The notes under the pieces were generated by a model. That model made no database searches. It saw only the letters and a list, made by a program, of their open reading frames with translations, and was not told where the DNA came from. From Marinospirillum alkalitolerans (GTDB lineage Bacteria > Pseudomonadota > Gammaproteobacteria > Pseudomonadales > Halomonadaceae): a stretch of 64,000 bases of DNA. Of the stretch, positions 23,723 to 32,647 are shown piece after piece. The translations under genes and the position numbers were made by a program. Where the stretch lies: contig NZ_JBANFI010000001.1 of NCBI RefSeq assembly GCF_045055655.1, forward strand, positions 1 to 64,000, written 5' to 3'. How positions within the stretch are numbered: position 1 is the first letter of the stretch; each line of letters opens with the position of its first letter.

Positions 23723-25126
23723 GTGCGCTACATCAGCACTCGCGGGCAAGCGCCCGCTTTGAATTTTGAAGAAGTTGTTTTAACCGGCCTTGCGACCGAT
23801 GGCGGCCTCTATGTGCCTGAAACCTATCCGCAGTTTTCAGCTGCAGAAATCGCTGCGATGGCTGGCCTGCCCTATACCGAAGTTGCTTATCGGGTGATGC
23901 GTCCTTTTGTTGGAGATTCTTTAACCGATGACGAATTTCGCGGCATGATTGAGGGCGCATATAGCAGCTTCTCGCACGCTGCGGTGGCACCCATCAAACA
24001 GCTCGATAGCAATCATTTCCTGCTGGAGCTGTTCCACGGCCCAACGCTGGCTTTTAAAGATGTGGCCTTACAGCTGCTGGGTCGTCTGCTGGATCATTTT
24101 CTGGCCAAGCGCGGTGAGCGTGGCGTGATTATGGGCGCCACCTCAGGCGATACTGGCTCTGCCGCCATCGAAGGCTGCAAGCCTTGTGAACAGGTGGATA
24201 TTTATATTCTGCATCCGCACCAACGGGTGTCCGAAGTCCAGCGCCGCCAGATGACCAGTGTGCTGGCACCAAATGTGCACAATATTGCCGTCGAAGGCGA
24301 TTTTGATGCCTGTCAGGCGATGGTCAAAGCCAGCTTTGCCGACCAATCCTTCTTGAAGGGGCAGCGTTTGATCGCAGTGAACTCGATCAACTGGGCGCGA
24401 ATCATGGCGCAGATCGTCTACTATTTCACCAGTGCGGTGGCTGTGGGCGCACCGCATCGTGAAGTGGCGTTCAGCGTGCCTTCTGCTAATTTTGGCGATG
24501 TCTTTGCTGGCTATGTGGCGCACAAAATGGGCCTGCCGATCAAACAGTTGATCGTCGCGACCAACGCCAATGACATCCTGCATCGTACCCTGGCGCAGAA
24601 TGATTTTAGTAAAAAGCAGCTGTTGCCCACTCTGGCTCCCTCGATGGATATCGTGGTGTCCTCTAACTTTGAGCGCCTAATTTTTGATCTTTATGATCAG
24701 CAGGGCGAGCAGGTTGCGGCACTGTTGGAGCGCTTCCAGCAGCAGGCCACCACGCTGGATGCAAACGCCTATGCCAAGGCGAAGGCGCTGTTTTCCAGCC
24801 TCGCGGTGGATGATGCCACCATCCTGAAGGTGATTGCTGAGGCCTATCAAAAAACAGGTGAGCTTTTAGATCCTCATACGGCGACGGGTTATCTGGCCAC
24901 CCAGACTTGTGCGCAAGATCCTGCCACGCCAGTGATCACCCTCGCGACAGCCCATCCAGCCAAGTTTGCCGAAGCCATCGTGAAGGCAGGTTTTGCCGAA
25001 GGGGCACCCTTGCCGCTGCATATGCAGGATCTGCTGGAGCGTGAAGAACGCTACGCTGTTCTCCCTGCTGATTTGGCCGAGATTCAAGCCTATATTGCGG
25101 ATAAGCAAGCGCAAAAAACCGCTTAA
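23723..25126 (+). CDS. thrC: Threonine synthase
   Basis: A 467-residue PLP enzyme converting O-phosphohomoserine to threonine. It begins (M)RYISTRGQAPALNFEEVVL as usual, and Lys112 in FHGPTLAFKDVALQLL is the PLP-binding lysine; ATSGDTGSAA is the phosphate-binding loop. The start is GTG 23723. It follows hom by 29 bp, forming the threonine branch of the aspartate pathway, and ends at a terminator. Confidence 0.95.
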   Translation: MRYISTRGQAPALNFEEVVLTGLATDGGLYVPETYPQFSAAEIAAMAGLPYTEVAYRVMRPFVGDSLTDDEFRGMIEGAYSSFSHAAVAPIKQLDSNHFLLELFHGPTLAFKDVALQLLGRLLDHFLAKRGERGVIMGATSGDTGSAAIEGCKPCEQVDIYILHPHQRVSEVQRRQMTSVLAPNVHNIAVEGDFDACQAMVKASFADQSFLKGQRLIAVNSINWARIMAQIVYYFTSAVAVGAPHREVAFSVPSANFGDVFAGYVAHKMGLPIKQLIVATNANDILHRTLAQNDFSKKQLLPTLAPSMDIVVSSNFERLIFDLYDQQGEQVAALLERFQQQATTLDANAYAKAKALFSSLAVDDATILKVIAEAYQKTGELLDPHTATGYLATQTCAQDPATPVITLATAHPAKFAEAIVKAGFAEGAPLPLHMQDLLEREERYAVLPADLAEIQAYIADKQAQKTA

Positions 25127-25148
25127 AGATCGCTGGATGGAACCGAAG

Positions 25149-25178
25149 ATGCAGAGGTGAAAGCCTCTGCATTTTTTA
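25149..25178 (+). terminator. Rho-independent terminator after thrC
   Basis: ATGCAGAG against CTCTGCAT with a small loop, then six Ts, 23 bp after the thrC stop. The remaining 185 bp to the next gene show no further gene. Confidence 0.88.
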
Positions 25179-25363
25179 TTGGCGTTGATCTGCCTTTGCG
25201 GCTCAACAATCGGATGTCAAATCAGGCAGAGAATCTCTAACGCCAGACCAAGGTTGCAGGGTGAAAGCCTTGCCAAGCTCAGGATCTGCCTACATGATGT
25301 TGATCTCAATCATGGCTTGCTCATATTAGGTGGGCGCAACCTTTACTGACAGGGAGAGGATGA

Positions 25364-27631
25364 ATGCTGAGCCGTCTCACGATCCGCTTAAGAATCCAAC
25401 TGGGGTTTGCACTGGTATTACTGCTGGGCGTCGGGCTGTTATTACCCTTATTTTTATATCAATTGGATGGCTTGCTGCGTCAAACCGAGCAGGAGCAGCT
25501 GCTCAGTGTGCAGCGCGCGGCATTGAACGAAATCCAAACTCAGCAAAATCAAGCCGTCCATCTGGCGCAGGCCATTGCTACCCAGCCGAGTGTTCAGCGG
25601 GCTTTTGCGGCGCGTGATCGCCAGCAGTTGCGTCAGGAGCTGCATCCTGTTTTTGAGCAGCTGCGCGAGACAACAGGGATCGAGCAGATGCAGTTTCATC
25701 TTCCTCCAGCGACCTCCTTCCTGCGTCTGCACATGCTTGACCGTTATGATGATGATCTGTCCTCGTTTCGCCATACCGTTGTTGAAGCCAATCGCCAGCA
25801 ACGCGCGATTGCCGGTATCGAGGTGGGTCGTGCTGGGATTGGCATTCGTGGTGTTGTGCCTGTGGTTGATCAAGGCCAGCATCAGGGCAGTTTTGAATTT
25901 GGTCTTTCGCTACGCCAAAGTTTTGCGGATCTTTTCAAAGCCAATCATGATGCTGATCTGGCGATCTATCTGCCGGAAGGGCAGGGTTTTCAGACGCTGG
26001 TCACCACACGGGCAGGCCAGGATTTTTTGACGCCAGCGCACCTGCAGCAGGTGATGCAGGGCGAGGTCTGGATTGAACGTGTCAGCCAACAAGGTGAGCA
26101 CTGGGCACTTTTAGCGGCACCGCTGACTGATTTTAGTGGCCGCACTATTGGCGTGTTGTTGGTTGCCGTGGATCGTGCCGAGAGTGTTGCCGCCTATCAG
26201 CAAGCCATGCGCAATAGCTTAGTGCTGGGTCTGGTGATTCTGCTGGTAGGCCTAGGTGTATCTTGGCTGCTGGCGCAGAGTATTGCCGCACCGATCAAGC
26301 GTCTGAATCAGGCGCTGTATAATATTGCCGCAGGAGATCAGGATCTGCGTCGCCGCTTGCCTGTCGAGGGCCAGAATGAGCTGGCTGATGTTGCCCAGTC
26401 CTTTAACCTTTTTGTGGAGAAGGTCGAGCAGACAGTGCTCAACGTGCTGCAATTGATTGGTCAACTTGGCTCAAAGGCTGAATATACCTTTCGTGTCACG
26501 GGCGAGGCGGCCAGTATCATTCGCCGTCAGCAGCAAAGTACCGAGGAAGTCTCCACCGCGATGAATGAAATGTCAGCCACGGCCGCTGAAATTGCTAGCC
26601 ATGCGGCTGAAACGGCAACAGCCACCGAGCAAGCGGATCACAGCTCAGAGCAGGGCAGTGAGATAGTGCATACCAGCAGCGCTGGGATCACCCGCCTTGC
26701 CGAAGAGGTGGATCAAGCAGCCCAGACCATTCGCCAGCTCAGTGAATACAGCGAGACGATTGGCGGTATTTTGGATGTGATCAGCGGAATTTCTGAACAA
26801 ACCAACCTGCTGGCACTGAATGCCGCAATAGAGGCTGCGCGTGCTGGTGAGCATGGACGAGGTTTTGCGGTGGTGGCGGATGAGGTTCGCCAGCTGGCGC
26901 AGCGTTCTCAAGCGTCAACCACGGAAATTCAGCGGATGATCGAGCAGCTCCAGCAGGGCGTCGAGCAAGCGGTGCGTGTGATTCAGCAAAGCCACCAGCA
27001 GGCCGAGGAAACCGTGGAGCTGACCGAGCAGGCCAGCCGAGCGCTAGAAGAAATTACCCAAGCGATGGATCGTATCAGCCAGATGAGTGCGCAGATTGCC
27101 TCAGCAGCAGAAGAGCAAACGGCCGTGTCTGAGGAGATCAACCGTCATGTGGTTGCGATCAGCGATGGCGCAGTAGAAACAGTGGAACACACCGCGCAGA
27201 TTGTGGCCGCCACCAGTGATATGGGAGCTGAAATCTCAGCGCTGATGGGCGAAATGCGCACCTTTAAAGTGAATATTGATCCCAAAATCGAGCTGGCGAT
27301 GGCCAAGAGTGCGCATCGTGCCTGGAAGGTGCGCTTAAGAAGCTTCCTCGATGGCCGCGCTGCGCTGGCGCTCAGTCAGGCTGTCGATCACCATCAGTGT
27401 GATCTGGGCAAGTGGTATGATAGCGATGGCCTGCAGCACTATGGTGATTATCAGGAAATGCGCGATCTCAAAGCACCACATCAACGCATGCACCAGCTGA
27501 TTAAAGAAATCATTCAGGCGAAAAACGCGGGGCAGCTGGATCAAGCCGAAGCCCTCTATGAAGAGGTCGAGCACTACTCAGAGCAGATTGTCACGCTGAT
27601 TAATCAGCTGATTGCGCGCTTGGATCGCTGA
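25364..27631 (+). CDS. Methyl-accepting chemotaxis protein with double-Cache sensor and C-terminal CZB zinc-binding domain
   Basis: A 755-residue chemoreceptor. TM1 about 13–35; a periplasmic region to about 285 that resembles dCache_3 (HFHLPPATSFLRLH is close to this domain; GIRGVVPVVDQGQHQGSFEFGL); TM2 about 285–308; HAMP; and a cytoplasmic signalling tip with EQTNLLALNAAIEAARAGEHGRGFAVVADEVR. The last 110 residues form a chemoreceptor zinc-binding domain: HRAWKVRLRSFLDG, HHQCDLGKWYDSDG and APHQRMHQ supply the His/Cys ligands. CZB domains sense zinc or hypochlorous acid at the Cys. GGGAGAGGA precedes ATG 25364. It is a single-gene unit. Confidence 0.9.
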   Translation: MLSRLTIRLRIQLGFALVLLLGVGLLLPLFLYQLDGLLRQTEQEQLLSVQRAALNEIQTQQNQAVHLAQAIATQPSVQRAFAARDRQQLRQELHPVFEQLRETTGIEQMQFHLPPATSFLRLHMLDRYDDDLSSFRHTVVEANRQQRAIAGIEVGRAGIGIRGVVPVVDQGQHQGSFEFGLSLRQSFADLFKANHDADLAIYLPEGQGFQTLVTTRAGQDFLTPAHLQQVMQGEVWIERVSQQGEHWALLAAPLTDFSGRTIGVLLVAVDRAESVAAYQQAMRNSLVLGLVILLVGLGVSWLLAQSIAAPIKRLNQALYNIAAGDQDLRRRLPVEGQNELADVAQSFNLFVEKVEQTVLNVLQLIGQLGSKAEYTFRVTGEAASIIRRQQQSTEEVSTAMNEMSATAAEIASHAAETATATEQADHSSEQGSEIVHTSSAGITRLAEEVDQAAQTIRQLSEYSETIGGILDVISGISEQTNLLALNAAIEAARAGEHGRGFAVVADEVRQLAQRSQASTTEIQRMIEQLQQGVEQAVRVIQQSHQQAEETVELTEQASRALEEITQAMDRISQMSAQIASAAEEQTAVSEEINRHVVAISDGAVETVEHTAQIVAATSDMGAEISALMGEMRTFKVNIDPKIELAMAKSAHRAWKVRLRSFLDGRAALALSQAVDHHQCDLGKWYDSDGLQHYGDYQEMRDLKAPHQRMHQLIKEIIQAKNAGQLDQAEALYEEVEHYSEQIVTLINQLIARLDR

Positions 27632-27666
27632 TCTCAGCTGTGGCTGCTTGATGGATACACTTGGTT

Positions 27667-27708
27667 GTGATGATCTGTCGGTCGTGATGATCTGTCGGTC
27701 GTGATGAT
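27667..27708. repeat. 17-bp tandem direct repeat, 2.5 copies
   Basis: The unit GTGATGATCTGTCGGTC occurs twice in perfect tandem (27667–27683, 27684–27700), followed by the first eight bases of a third copy, in the 104-bp gap between the chemoreceptor and the RecJ-like gene. Confidence 0.85.
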
Positions 27709-27735
27709 GAATGTACAGGTAAAGAGTGAAGCTAG

Positions 27736-29514
27736 GTGAAAGTAAAGAAAAAATGGCAGCAGCGCCCTTTAAATGCGCGCTTACAAGAGCAGGCCCGTCT
27801 TGAGGGATTGCATCCGCTTGAGGTGCGTATTCTGGCGGGTCGCTTAGAAACCTGGCAGGCGCAGCGTTTAATGGATTTGGTGCAACCGAGCTTGAAAACC
27901 CTTGCGCCTCCACAAGTGCTCAAGGATATGGATCTGGCTGTGGCGCGCTTGGTGCAGGCCATAGAGCAGCAAGAAGTGATCGGTATCCTGACTGATTATG
28001 ATGTTGATGGCATCACCTCTCATGCCTTGATCTATCGTAGCCTGAATGCGTTTTTTGGTGTCCCCGCGACTCGATTGCTGAGTTTGATTGGGCATCGTAT
28101 CGAGGATGGTTATGGCATCAGTGCGCGGCTAACCGATCGGATTCTGAATGCGCCTGTGCGTCCCTCAGTGATCATCAGTGCCGATTGCGGCTCTTCTGAT
28201 GAGCCAACGATTGCGCGTTTGAAAGCAGCCGGTATCGATGTACTGGTCACGGATCATCATGCACTGCCGATCGAAGGCCCACCCAGTTCAGCCCATGCCG
28301 TGATTAACCCCACGCGAGCCGACTGTCCTTATCCAGATAAAACCCTCGCCGGTTGTGCGGTGGCGTGGCTATTGATGTCAGCCTTGCGCCAAGCCTTGAT
28401 CGATCAAGGTCGCTTGGCACCGACGACACCCAAGCTGGCTTGCTTTCTCGATCTGGTTGCCTTGGGCACTGTGGCGGATTGTGTCTCGCTTGGTGGCAGT
28501 GCAATGAATCGCGCCTTGGTGAAAACAGGTGTGGCGCTGATGAATCGCTCTGATCAACCCTGCTGGCAGGCTTTTCGCCAATTGATGGGGCCACGCTTTA
28601 CTGACTTTACTCCCGCCACGCTGGGCTTTCAGCTTGGGCCACGCATTAATGCACGCTCACGCATGGCGGACCCTTACGCCGCACTCCATTTTTTATTGGC
28701 GAAGGATGCTGCCAGTGCAATGCAACAGCTGGTGTTGCTCGATGAAGATAATCAACAGCGGCGCGAGGTGGAGCGCCAGATGGTTGAGCAGGCGCTTTTG
28801 ATGGCGCAAGAGCAATATGAAGCTGGCTGCGCTGGGCTGGTGGTCTATCTGGCAGAAGGGCATTCGGGCGTGCAGGGCATCGTGGCCTCGCGTCTGGTGG
28901 AGCGCTTTGGTGCGCCTTGTGTGATTCTGACGCCATCGAATCAAGAGGGGCAGCTCAGTGGTTCGGCGCGGGGTGTGCCGGGGGTCCATTTACGCGATAG
29001 CCTACAGCAGGTGGATGATGATTATCCGGGGATTTTTGTGCGCTTTGGTGGCCACAAGGGAGCCGCAGGGCTCACGCTGCGCCAAGAGCGTCTGCAGGAT
29101 TTTCAACAGGCTTGGCATCAAGCTTTACGGCAGCATTTAGGTGAGCAAGCCCTTGGCCCTGTTTTATGGACCGATGGGCCGCTAGAGCCAGGTTTATTGA
29201 ATCTGGCCACTTATGACTTGTTGGCACGCTTGGAACCCTATGGCCGTGAATTTGAAGCGCCTGTTTTTGAAGGGACGTTTCGGGTGGAATCCTGGCGCTG
29301 TGTCGGTGCCGATCAGCGCACGGTGCAGCTGCGTTTAAGCGTGGGTGAGCAGGTGGTACCAGCGATCTGGTTTCATGCTGTTCAGGCGGGAGCAAGCCCA
29401 GATTTGCCTCTTGGCGGGACACTACGCTGTGCTTTTCAGCTCCAGCCTAATCACTATCGTGGTCAGACGGAGCTGCAGTTACAGCTGGTTGATGTCCAGG
29501 TGGTCGCATCGTGA
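27736..29514 (+). CDS. recJ: RecJ-like DHH-family single-strand exonuclease
   Basis: A 592-residue protein with the DHH phosphoesterase motifs: GILTDYDVDGIT (motif I), SADCGSSD, VTDHHALP (motif III, the DHH), ALGTVADCVSL, then the DHHA1 domain with GSARGVPGVHLRD and RFGGHKGAAGLTL, and a C-terminal OB-like part. RecJ degrades single-stranded DNA 5' to 3' in recombination and repair. Several positions differ from typical RecJ: D-Y-D-V-D-G rather than D-F-D-A-D-G, A-D-C-G-S rather than V-D-N-G-I, R-I-N-A-R-S-R rather than R-L-N-A-A-G-R. It may be a divergent paralogue. The start is GTG 27736; the ribosome site is weak. Confidence 0.8.
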   Translation: MKVKKKWQQRPLNARLQEQARLEGLHPLEVRILAGRLETWQAQRLMDLVQPSLKTLAPPQVLKDMDLAVARLVQAIEQQEVIGILTDYDVDGITSHALIYRSLNAFFGVPATRLLSLIGHRIEDGYGISARLTDRILNAPVRPSVIISADCGSSDEPTIARLKAAGIDVLVTDHHALPIEGPPSSAHAVINPTRADCPYPDKTLAGCAVAWLLMSALRQALIDQGRLAPTTPKLACFLDLVALGTVADCVSLGGSAMNRALVKTGVALMNRSDQPCWQAFRQLMGPRFTDFTPATLGFQLGPRINARSRMADPYAALHFLLAKDAASAMQQLVLLDEDNQQRREVERQMVEQALLMAQEQYEAGCAGLVVYLAEGHSGVQGIVASRLVERFGAPCVILTPSNQEGQLSGSARGVPGVHLRDSLQQVDDDYPGIFVRFGGHKGAAGLTLRQERLQDFQQAWHQALRQHLGEQALGPVLWTDGPLEPGLLNLATYDLLARLEPYGREFEAPVFEGTFRVESWRCVGADQRTVQLRLSVGEQVVPAIWFHAVQAGASPDLPLGGTLRCAFQLQPNHYRGQTELQLQLVDVQVVAS

Positions 29515-29524
29515 AAGCTTAGGC

Positions 29525-29776
29525 TTACTGGCGAATGCAGTCTTTGTAAAAGATGCCGCGATAATCGCGCCAGCCTTCACGTCCATCGGTTTCCATGTAG
29601 CGTAATACCATCTGGCAATAGAGTTCGTCGCGATGCCCCTCGCGTAGTTGAATCAGCTGAGGGTTAATCATAAATTTCTGGAAAAACATAAAGGCCACTA
29701 CCACAAACGCGATAATGAACAGCACTGAGGCCACCAGAGCCATAGATCGATTTTTTTCTTCCTCAGAAGCACTCAT
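29525..29776 (-). CDS. Small single-helix membrane protein, unknown function
   Basis: An 83-residue protein with a short acidic N-terminus (MSASEEEKNRS), one transmembrane helix (about 13–34, VASVLFIIAFVVVAFMFF) and a polar C-terminal domain with two Cys residues (ELYCQM and KDCIRQ), which would be periplasmic and could form a disulfide if the N-terminus is inside. ATG 29776 has AAAGG upstream. I do not recognise a family. Its 3' end is 10 bp from the RecJ-like stop on the other strand. Confidence 0.65.
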   Translation of the reverse strand: MSASEEEKNRSMALVASVLFIIAFVVVAFMFFQKFMINPQLIQLREGHRDELYCQMVLRYMETDGREGWRDYRGIFYKDCIRQ

Positions 29777-29904
29777 ACACAAAGCCTTTTGTTGCAGGTT
29801 TGATTGAGCATCCAACACCCTGCCTTTTCCTGATCGCCGTGATCGGAAATTTCCCATCCCTTGGGTGGATGCCTTCTTGAGTCCCCGCGCGTGGCGGGGC
29901 TGGC

Positions 29905-31590
29905 CTATTCTAGGCGAGCTTCGGCAAGGGAGCGAGCAAAACTCACCCCTTGTTGTGCATCAATGCCCGCTTTGTGGAGCTTGGCAATCAACGCATCGGA
30001 TAGCCCCACCAGCGTGACATCAAGCTGCTGATCCTGCAAGGATTGCAGATTTGCTTTCAAGGCATGTATTGCGGTGATATCCAGAGCCATGACGCCCTGC
30101 ATCTCCATGACCACATGGCGGATCTCTGGATCGACCTGCCTGAGCCGCCCGAGTGCTTTTTCTGCACTGCCAAAAAAGAGCGGGCCTTGCAGGCGAAAGT
30201 AGGCGATATGTGCCGGCAGCTGAAGCTGATCGCGCTCGGCCGCACTGAGTGGTTGGCAGGAGGTCAGCTGTGCCATGCGTGCAATAAACAGCAAGGAGGC
30301 CAGAATCAACCCCACGCTGACCGCAATGACCATATCAAACACAACAGTGAGGCTGAGGCTGGTGAATAACACCAGCAGATCTGGACGGGGGGCGGTGCGC
30401 AGCATGCGCTTGACATGATGCGCCTCGCTCATATTCCACGCCACCATCAGCAGTAAACCGGCCAGCGCTGCCATAGGCAGTTGTGCGAGCCAATCTGCCA
30501 TCAGCAGAATACAGCCCAAAATCACCAGCGCATGGATAACGGCTGCCAGTGGAGAGTGCCCACCGGCGCGGACATTGGCCGCAGTCCGTGCCAAGGCCGC
30601 CGTGGCCGTGATGCCGCCAAAAAACGGGGCGACCAGATTCCCCAGTCCCTGACCAACCAGTTCCGCATTCGGGTTATGGCGGCTGCCTGTCAGCGAGTCA
30701 GCGACCAAGACACATAGCAGGGATTCAATCGCGCCGAGCAGCGCAATCGTCAAGGCAGCGGGTAGCAGGGCTTGGATTAAGTCCCAAGAGAAGCCGATGG
30801 GCTCACCTTGTGCATTCGGGTAATCCCAAGGCCAGCTCAATTGTGGCGCAAAGGGTGGAATGCCTTGCCCTGAGAGTTCGCCCTGCTGCCAGCTAAACTG
30901 ATCGCCCAGCAGTTGTGGTGCAAAATCTGCAAAGAGCTGTGGGCCAAGCAGCGCTAAGCCCGTGCCGAGTGCCAGCGCAGGCAGATGTCCAGGCAAGGGG
31001 GTTTTCAATCTTGGCCAGAGGATTAAGCAGCCCAGGGTGACGAGTCCGATACTGGCATCGGCCCAATGAATGTGAGGCAGCTGTTGCACAAAGGTCAGCA
31101 GCTTGATGAAAAAGTGGTCGCTGTTTTCCATTGCGGCCAAGCCAAAAAAATCCTTGAGCTGTAAGCTGGCAATGACAATGGCAATACCGCTGGTAAAGCC
31201 CAGAATCACCGGAGCGGGAATAAACTGGATCAGCCGCCCCATCTTCAGCAAGCCCATCACCAGTAGAATCACACCGGCCATCAAGGTGGCCATCAACAGC
31301 CCGCCTAAGCCAAATTGCTGGGTGACTGGCAACAGGAGTACGATAAAAGCCGCCGTCGGGCCGCTGATGGAATAGCGCGAGCCACCAGAAAGAGCAATCA
31401 CCGCGCCGGCGATCATGGCGGTATAAAGACCATGCTGGGGCGGCACGCCACTGGCAATCGCCAGCGCCATGGCCAGCGGAATGGCAATAATGCCCAGGGT
31501 GATGCCTGCGAGCAGATCCGCGCGTAAATGTTGCAAGGTGTAGCCCTGACGAAAGGTCTCGCGCAAGGCCGTGGCAAAAGGAAGGGACAT
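29905..31590 (-). CDS. SulP-family anion transporter with STAS domain
   Basis: A 561-residue transporter: about 12–14 transmembrane helices (LRADLLAGITLGIIAIPLAMALAIASGVPPQHGLYTAMIAG is the family signature; SISGPTAAFIVLL) and a cytoplasmic STAS domain from about residue 450 (HIAYFRLQGPLFFGSAEKALG, VVMEMQGVMALDITAIHALKAN). SulP proteins carry sulfate, bicarbonate or other anions, often with Na+ or H+. ATG 31590 is preceded by TGGAG and begins MSLPFATALRETF; an upstream extension to 31665 is rejected. It is divergent from the GntR regulator. Substrate is undetermined. Confidence 0.9.
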   Translation of the reverse strand: MSLPFATALRETFRQGYTLQHLRADLLAGITLGIIAIPLAMALAIASGVPPQHGLYTAMIAGAVIALSGGSRYSISGPTAAFIVLLLPVTQQFGLGGLLMATLMAGVILLVMGLLKMGRLIQFIPAPVILGFTSGIAIVIASLQLKDFFGLAAMENSDHFFIKLLTFVQQLPHIHWADASIGLVTLGCLILWPRLKTPLPGHLPALALGTGLALLGPQLFADFAPQLLGDQFSWQQGELSGQGIPPFAPQLSWPWDYPNAQGEPIGFSWDLIQALLPAALTIALLGAIESLLCVLVADSLTGSRHNPNAELVGQGLGNLVAPFFGGITATAALARTAANVRAGGHSPLAAVIHALVILGCILLMADWLAQLPMAALAGLLLMVAWNMSEAHHVKRMLRTAPRPDLLVLFTSLSLTVVFDMVIAVSVGLILASLLFIARMAQLTSCQPLSAAERDQLQLPAHIAYFRLQGPLFFGSAEKALGRLRQVDPEIRHVVMEMQGVMALDITAIHALKANLQSLQDQQLDVTLVGLSDALIAKLHKAGIDAQQGVSFARSLAEARLE

Positions 31591-31809
31591 CACGACTCCA
31601 GAGGCAGGGAGGTGGGTCAAAGGCAATGGCTGCACTTTGAGGTGCAGAGCCGTCATCTCCATCATCCTAAGCCAAGCCGGCAGAGCTTGTCATTCCGACT
31701 TAAGCACTGGACGCGGTCTTGGTGCGTGCTTGTCTGGCATCAAAAAGTCAGCTTGAGCAGGAAAAGGCGTAGAATAGTCAGCCTTATTTCTGAGCGAGAG
31801 GATGCTCTT

Positions 31810-32523
31810 GTGGCTGCACCTGCTTTTTATCTCACTCTTCGGGATGCCTTGCTGGATTTGATTCAGCGAGATCAACTTCCCCGCCCTGGCTGCTTGCCTG
31901 CCGAGCGCTGGCTGGCTGAGCACTTTCAGACGACACGGGTGACACTCCGTCAGGCGTTGACCCAGCTGGAAAGCGAAGGGGTGATCTATCGTCAGCATCG
32001 CAAAGGCTGGTTTGTTGCCCCAAAAAAACTGGTCTATGAACCTGTGCAGGATGTCAGCTTTACGCGCTATGTCACGGCGCAAGGGCGGGTGCCGCAAACC
32101 GAGGTCTTGGGCTTTGTGCAGCTTGCCGCTGAAGAAAGAATCGCACATCAGCTAGAACTCCAGCCAGGTGATCCAGTGTATCGCCTGATACGTCGTCGCT
32201 TTATCGATCAGCGTCTTGTTCTGGTTGAGCGGGTGTGGATGAATGCGCGTTATTTGCCCCAACTTGAGCAACAGCGTTTTGATCAATCCCTGTGGCGGGT
32301 TTTTGAAGAGGTGTATGGCATCCAGTTGATCGATAAACAAATTACGCTCACGCCAACGGCCTTGCAGCATGAGGAGGCCGCCGCCTTGTGTGTGACGCCT
32401 GGTAGCCCAGGCTTGTACATCACACGTCGCAGTGCAACGGCTCAGGGCGAGGTGATTGAATATGATGAAGAATACTGGCTGCAGGATGTGATGACGGTTC
32501 GGATTACCACTCAGCATGCCTGA
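31810..32523 (+). CDS. GntR-family regulator with UTRA domain, probably of the phosphonate-type cluster
   Basis: A 237-residue regulator: N-terminal winged helix (LPAERWLAEHFQTTRVTLRQALTQLESEGVIYRQHRKGWFV) and a C-terminal UTRA ligand-binding domain (PVYRLIRRRFIDQRLVLVERVWMNARYLP). Length and neighbourhood match PhnR-type regulators of aminoethylphosphonate use. The start is GTG 31810 with GAGAGGA upstream; the long open frame before it is not part of the protein. A perfect palindrome of the type bound by HutC/UTRA GntR proteins lies before the next gene, its likely target. Confidence 0.85.
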   Translation: MAAPAFYLTLRDALLDLIQRDQLPRPGCLPAERWLAEHFQTTRVTLRQALTQLESEGVIYRQHRKGWFVAPKKLVYEPVQDVSFTRYVTAQGRVPQTEVLGFVQLAAEERIAHQLELQPGDPVYRLIRRRFIDQRLVLVERVWMNARYLPQLEQQRFDQSLWRVFEEVYGIQLIDKQITLTPTALQHEEAAALCVTPGSPGLYITRRSATAQGEVIEYDEEYWLQDVMTVRITTQHA

Positions 32524-32617
32524 GACCACCTGCGCTGAAGCGGAAGGATGGCTGTAAGCGCGGCGGCATGGAAGCTTCAATAAAGTGTCACGGCGCTGTC
32601 ATGGGGGCGGGCTAGAT

Positions 32618-32635
32618 TGTTGGTCTAGACCAACA
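32618..32635. promoter_or_regulatory. 18-bp perfect palindrome, probable GntR/HutC-type operator
   Basis: TGTTGGTCTAGACCAACA reads the same on both strands. Its core GGTCTAGACC resembles operators of HutC-subfamily GntR regulators such as NagR and DasR. It ends 12 bp before the binding-protein start codon, covering the expected 5' leader, and the GntR gene is immediately upstream. Confidence 0.75.
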
Positions 32636-32647
32636 TGGGAGGCCAGG

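Noticed and set aside
27667..27708. Possible CRISPR repeat
   Set aside because: The repeats are directly adjacent without spacers; this is a simple tandem repeat.
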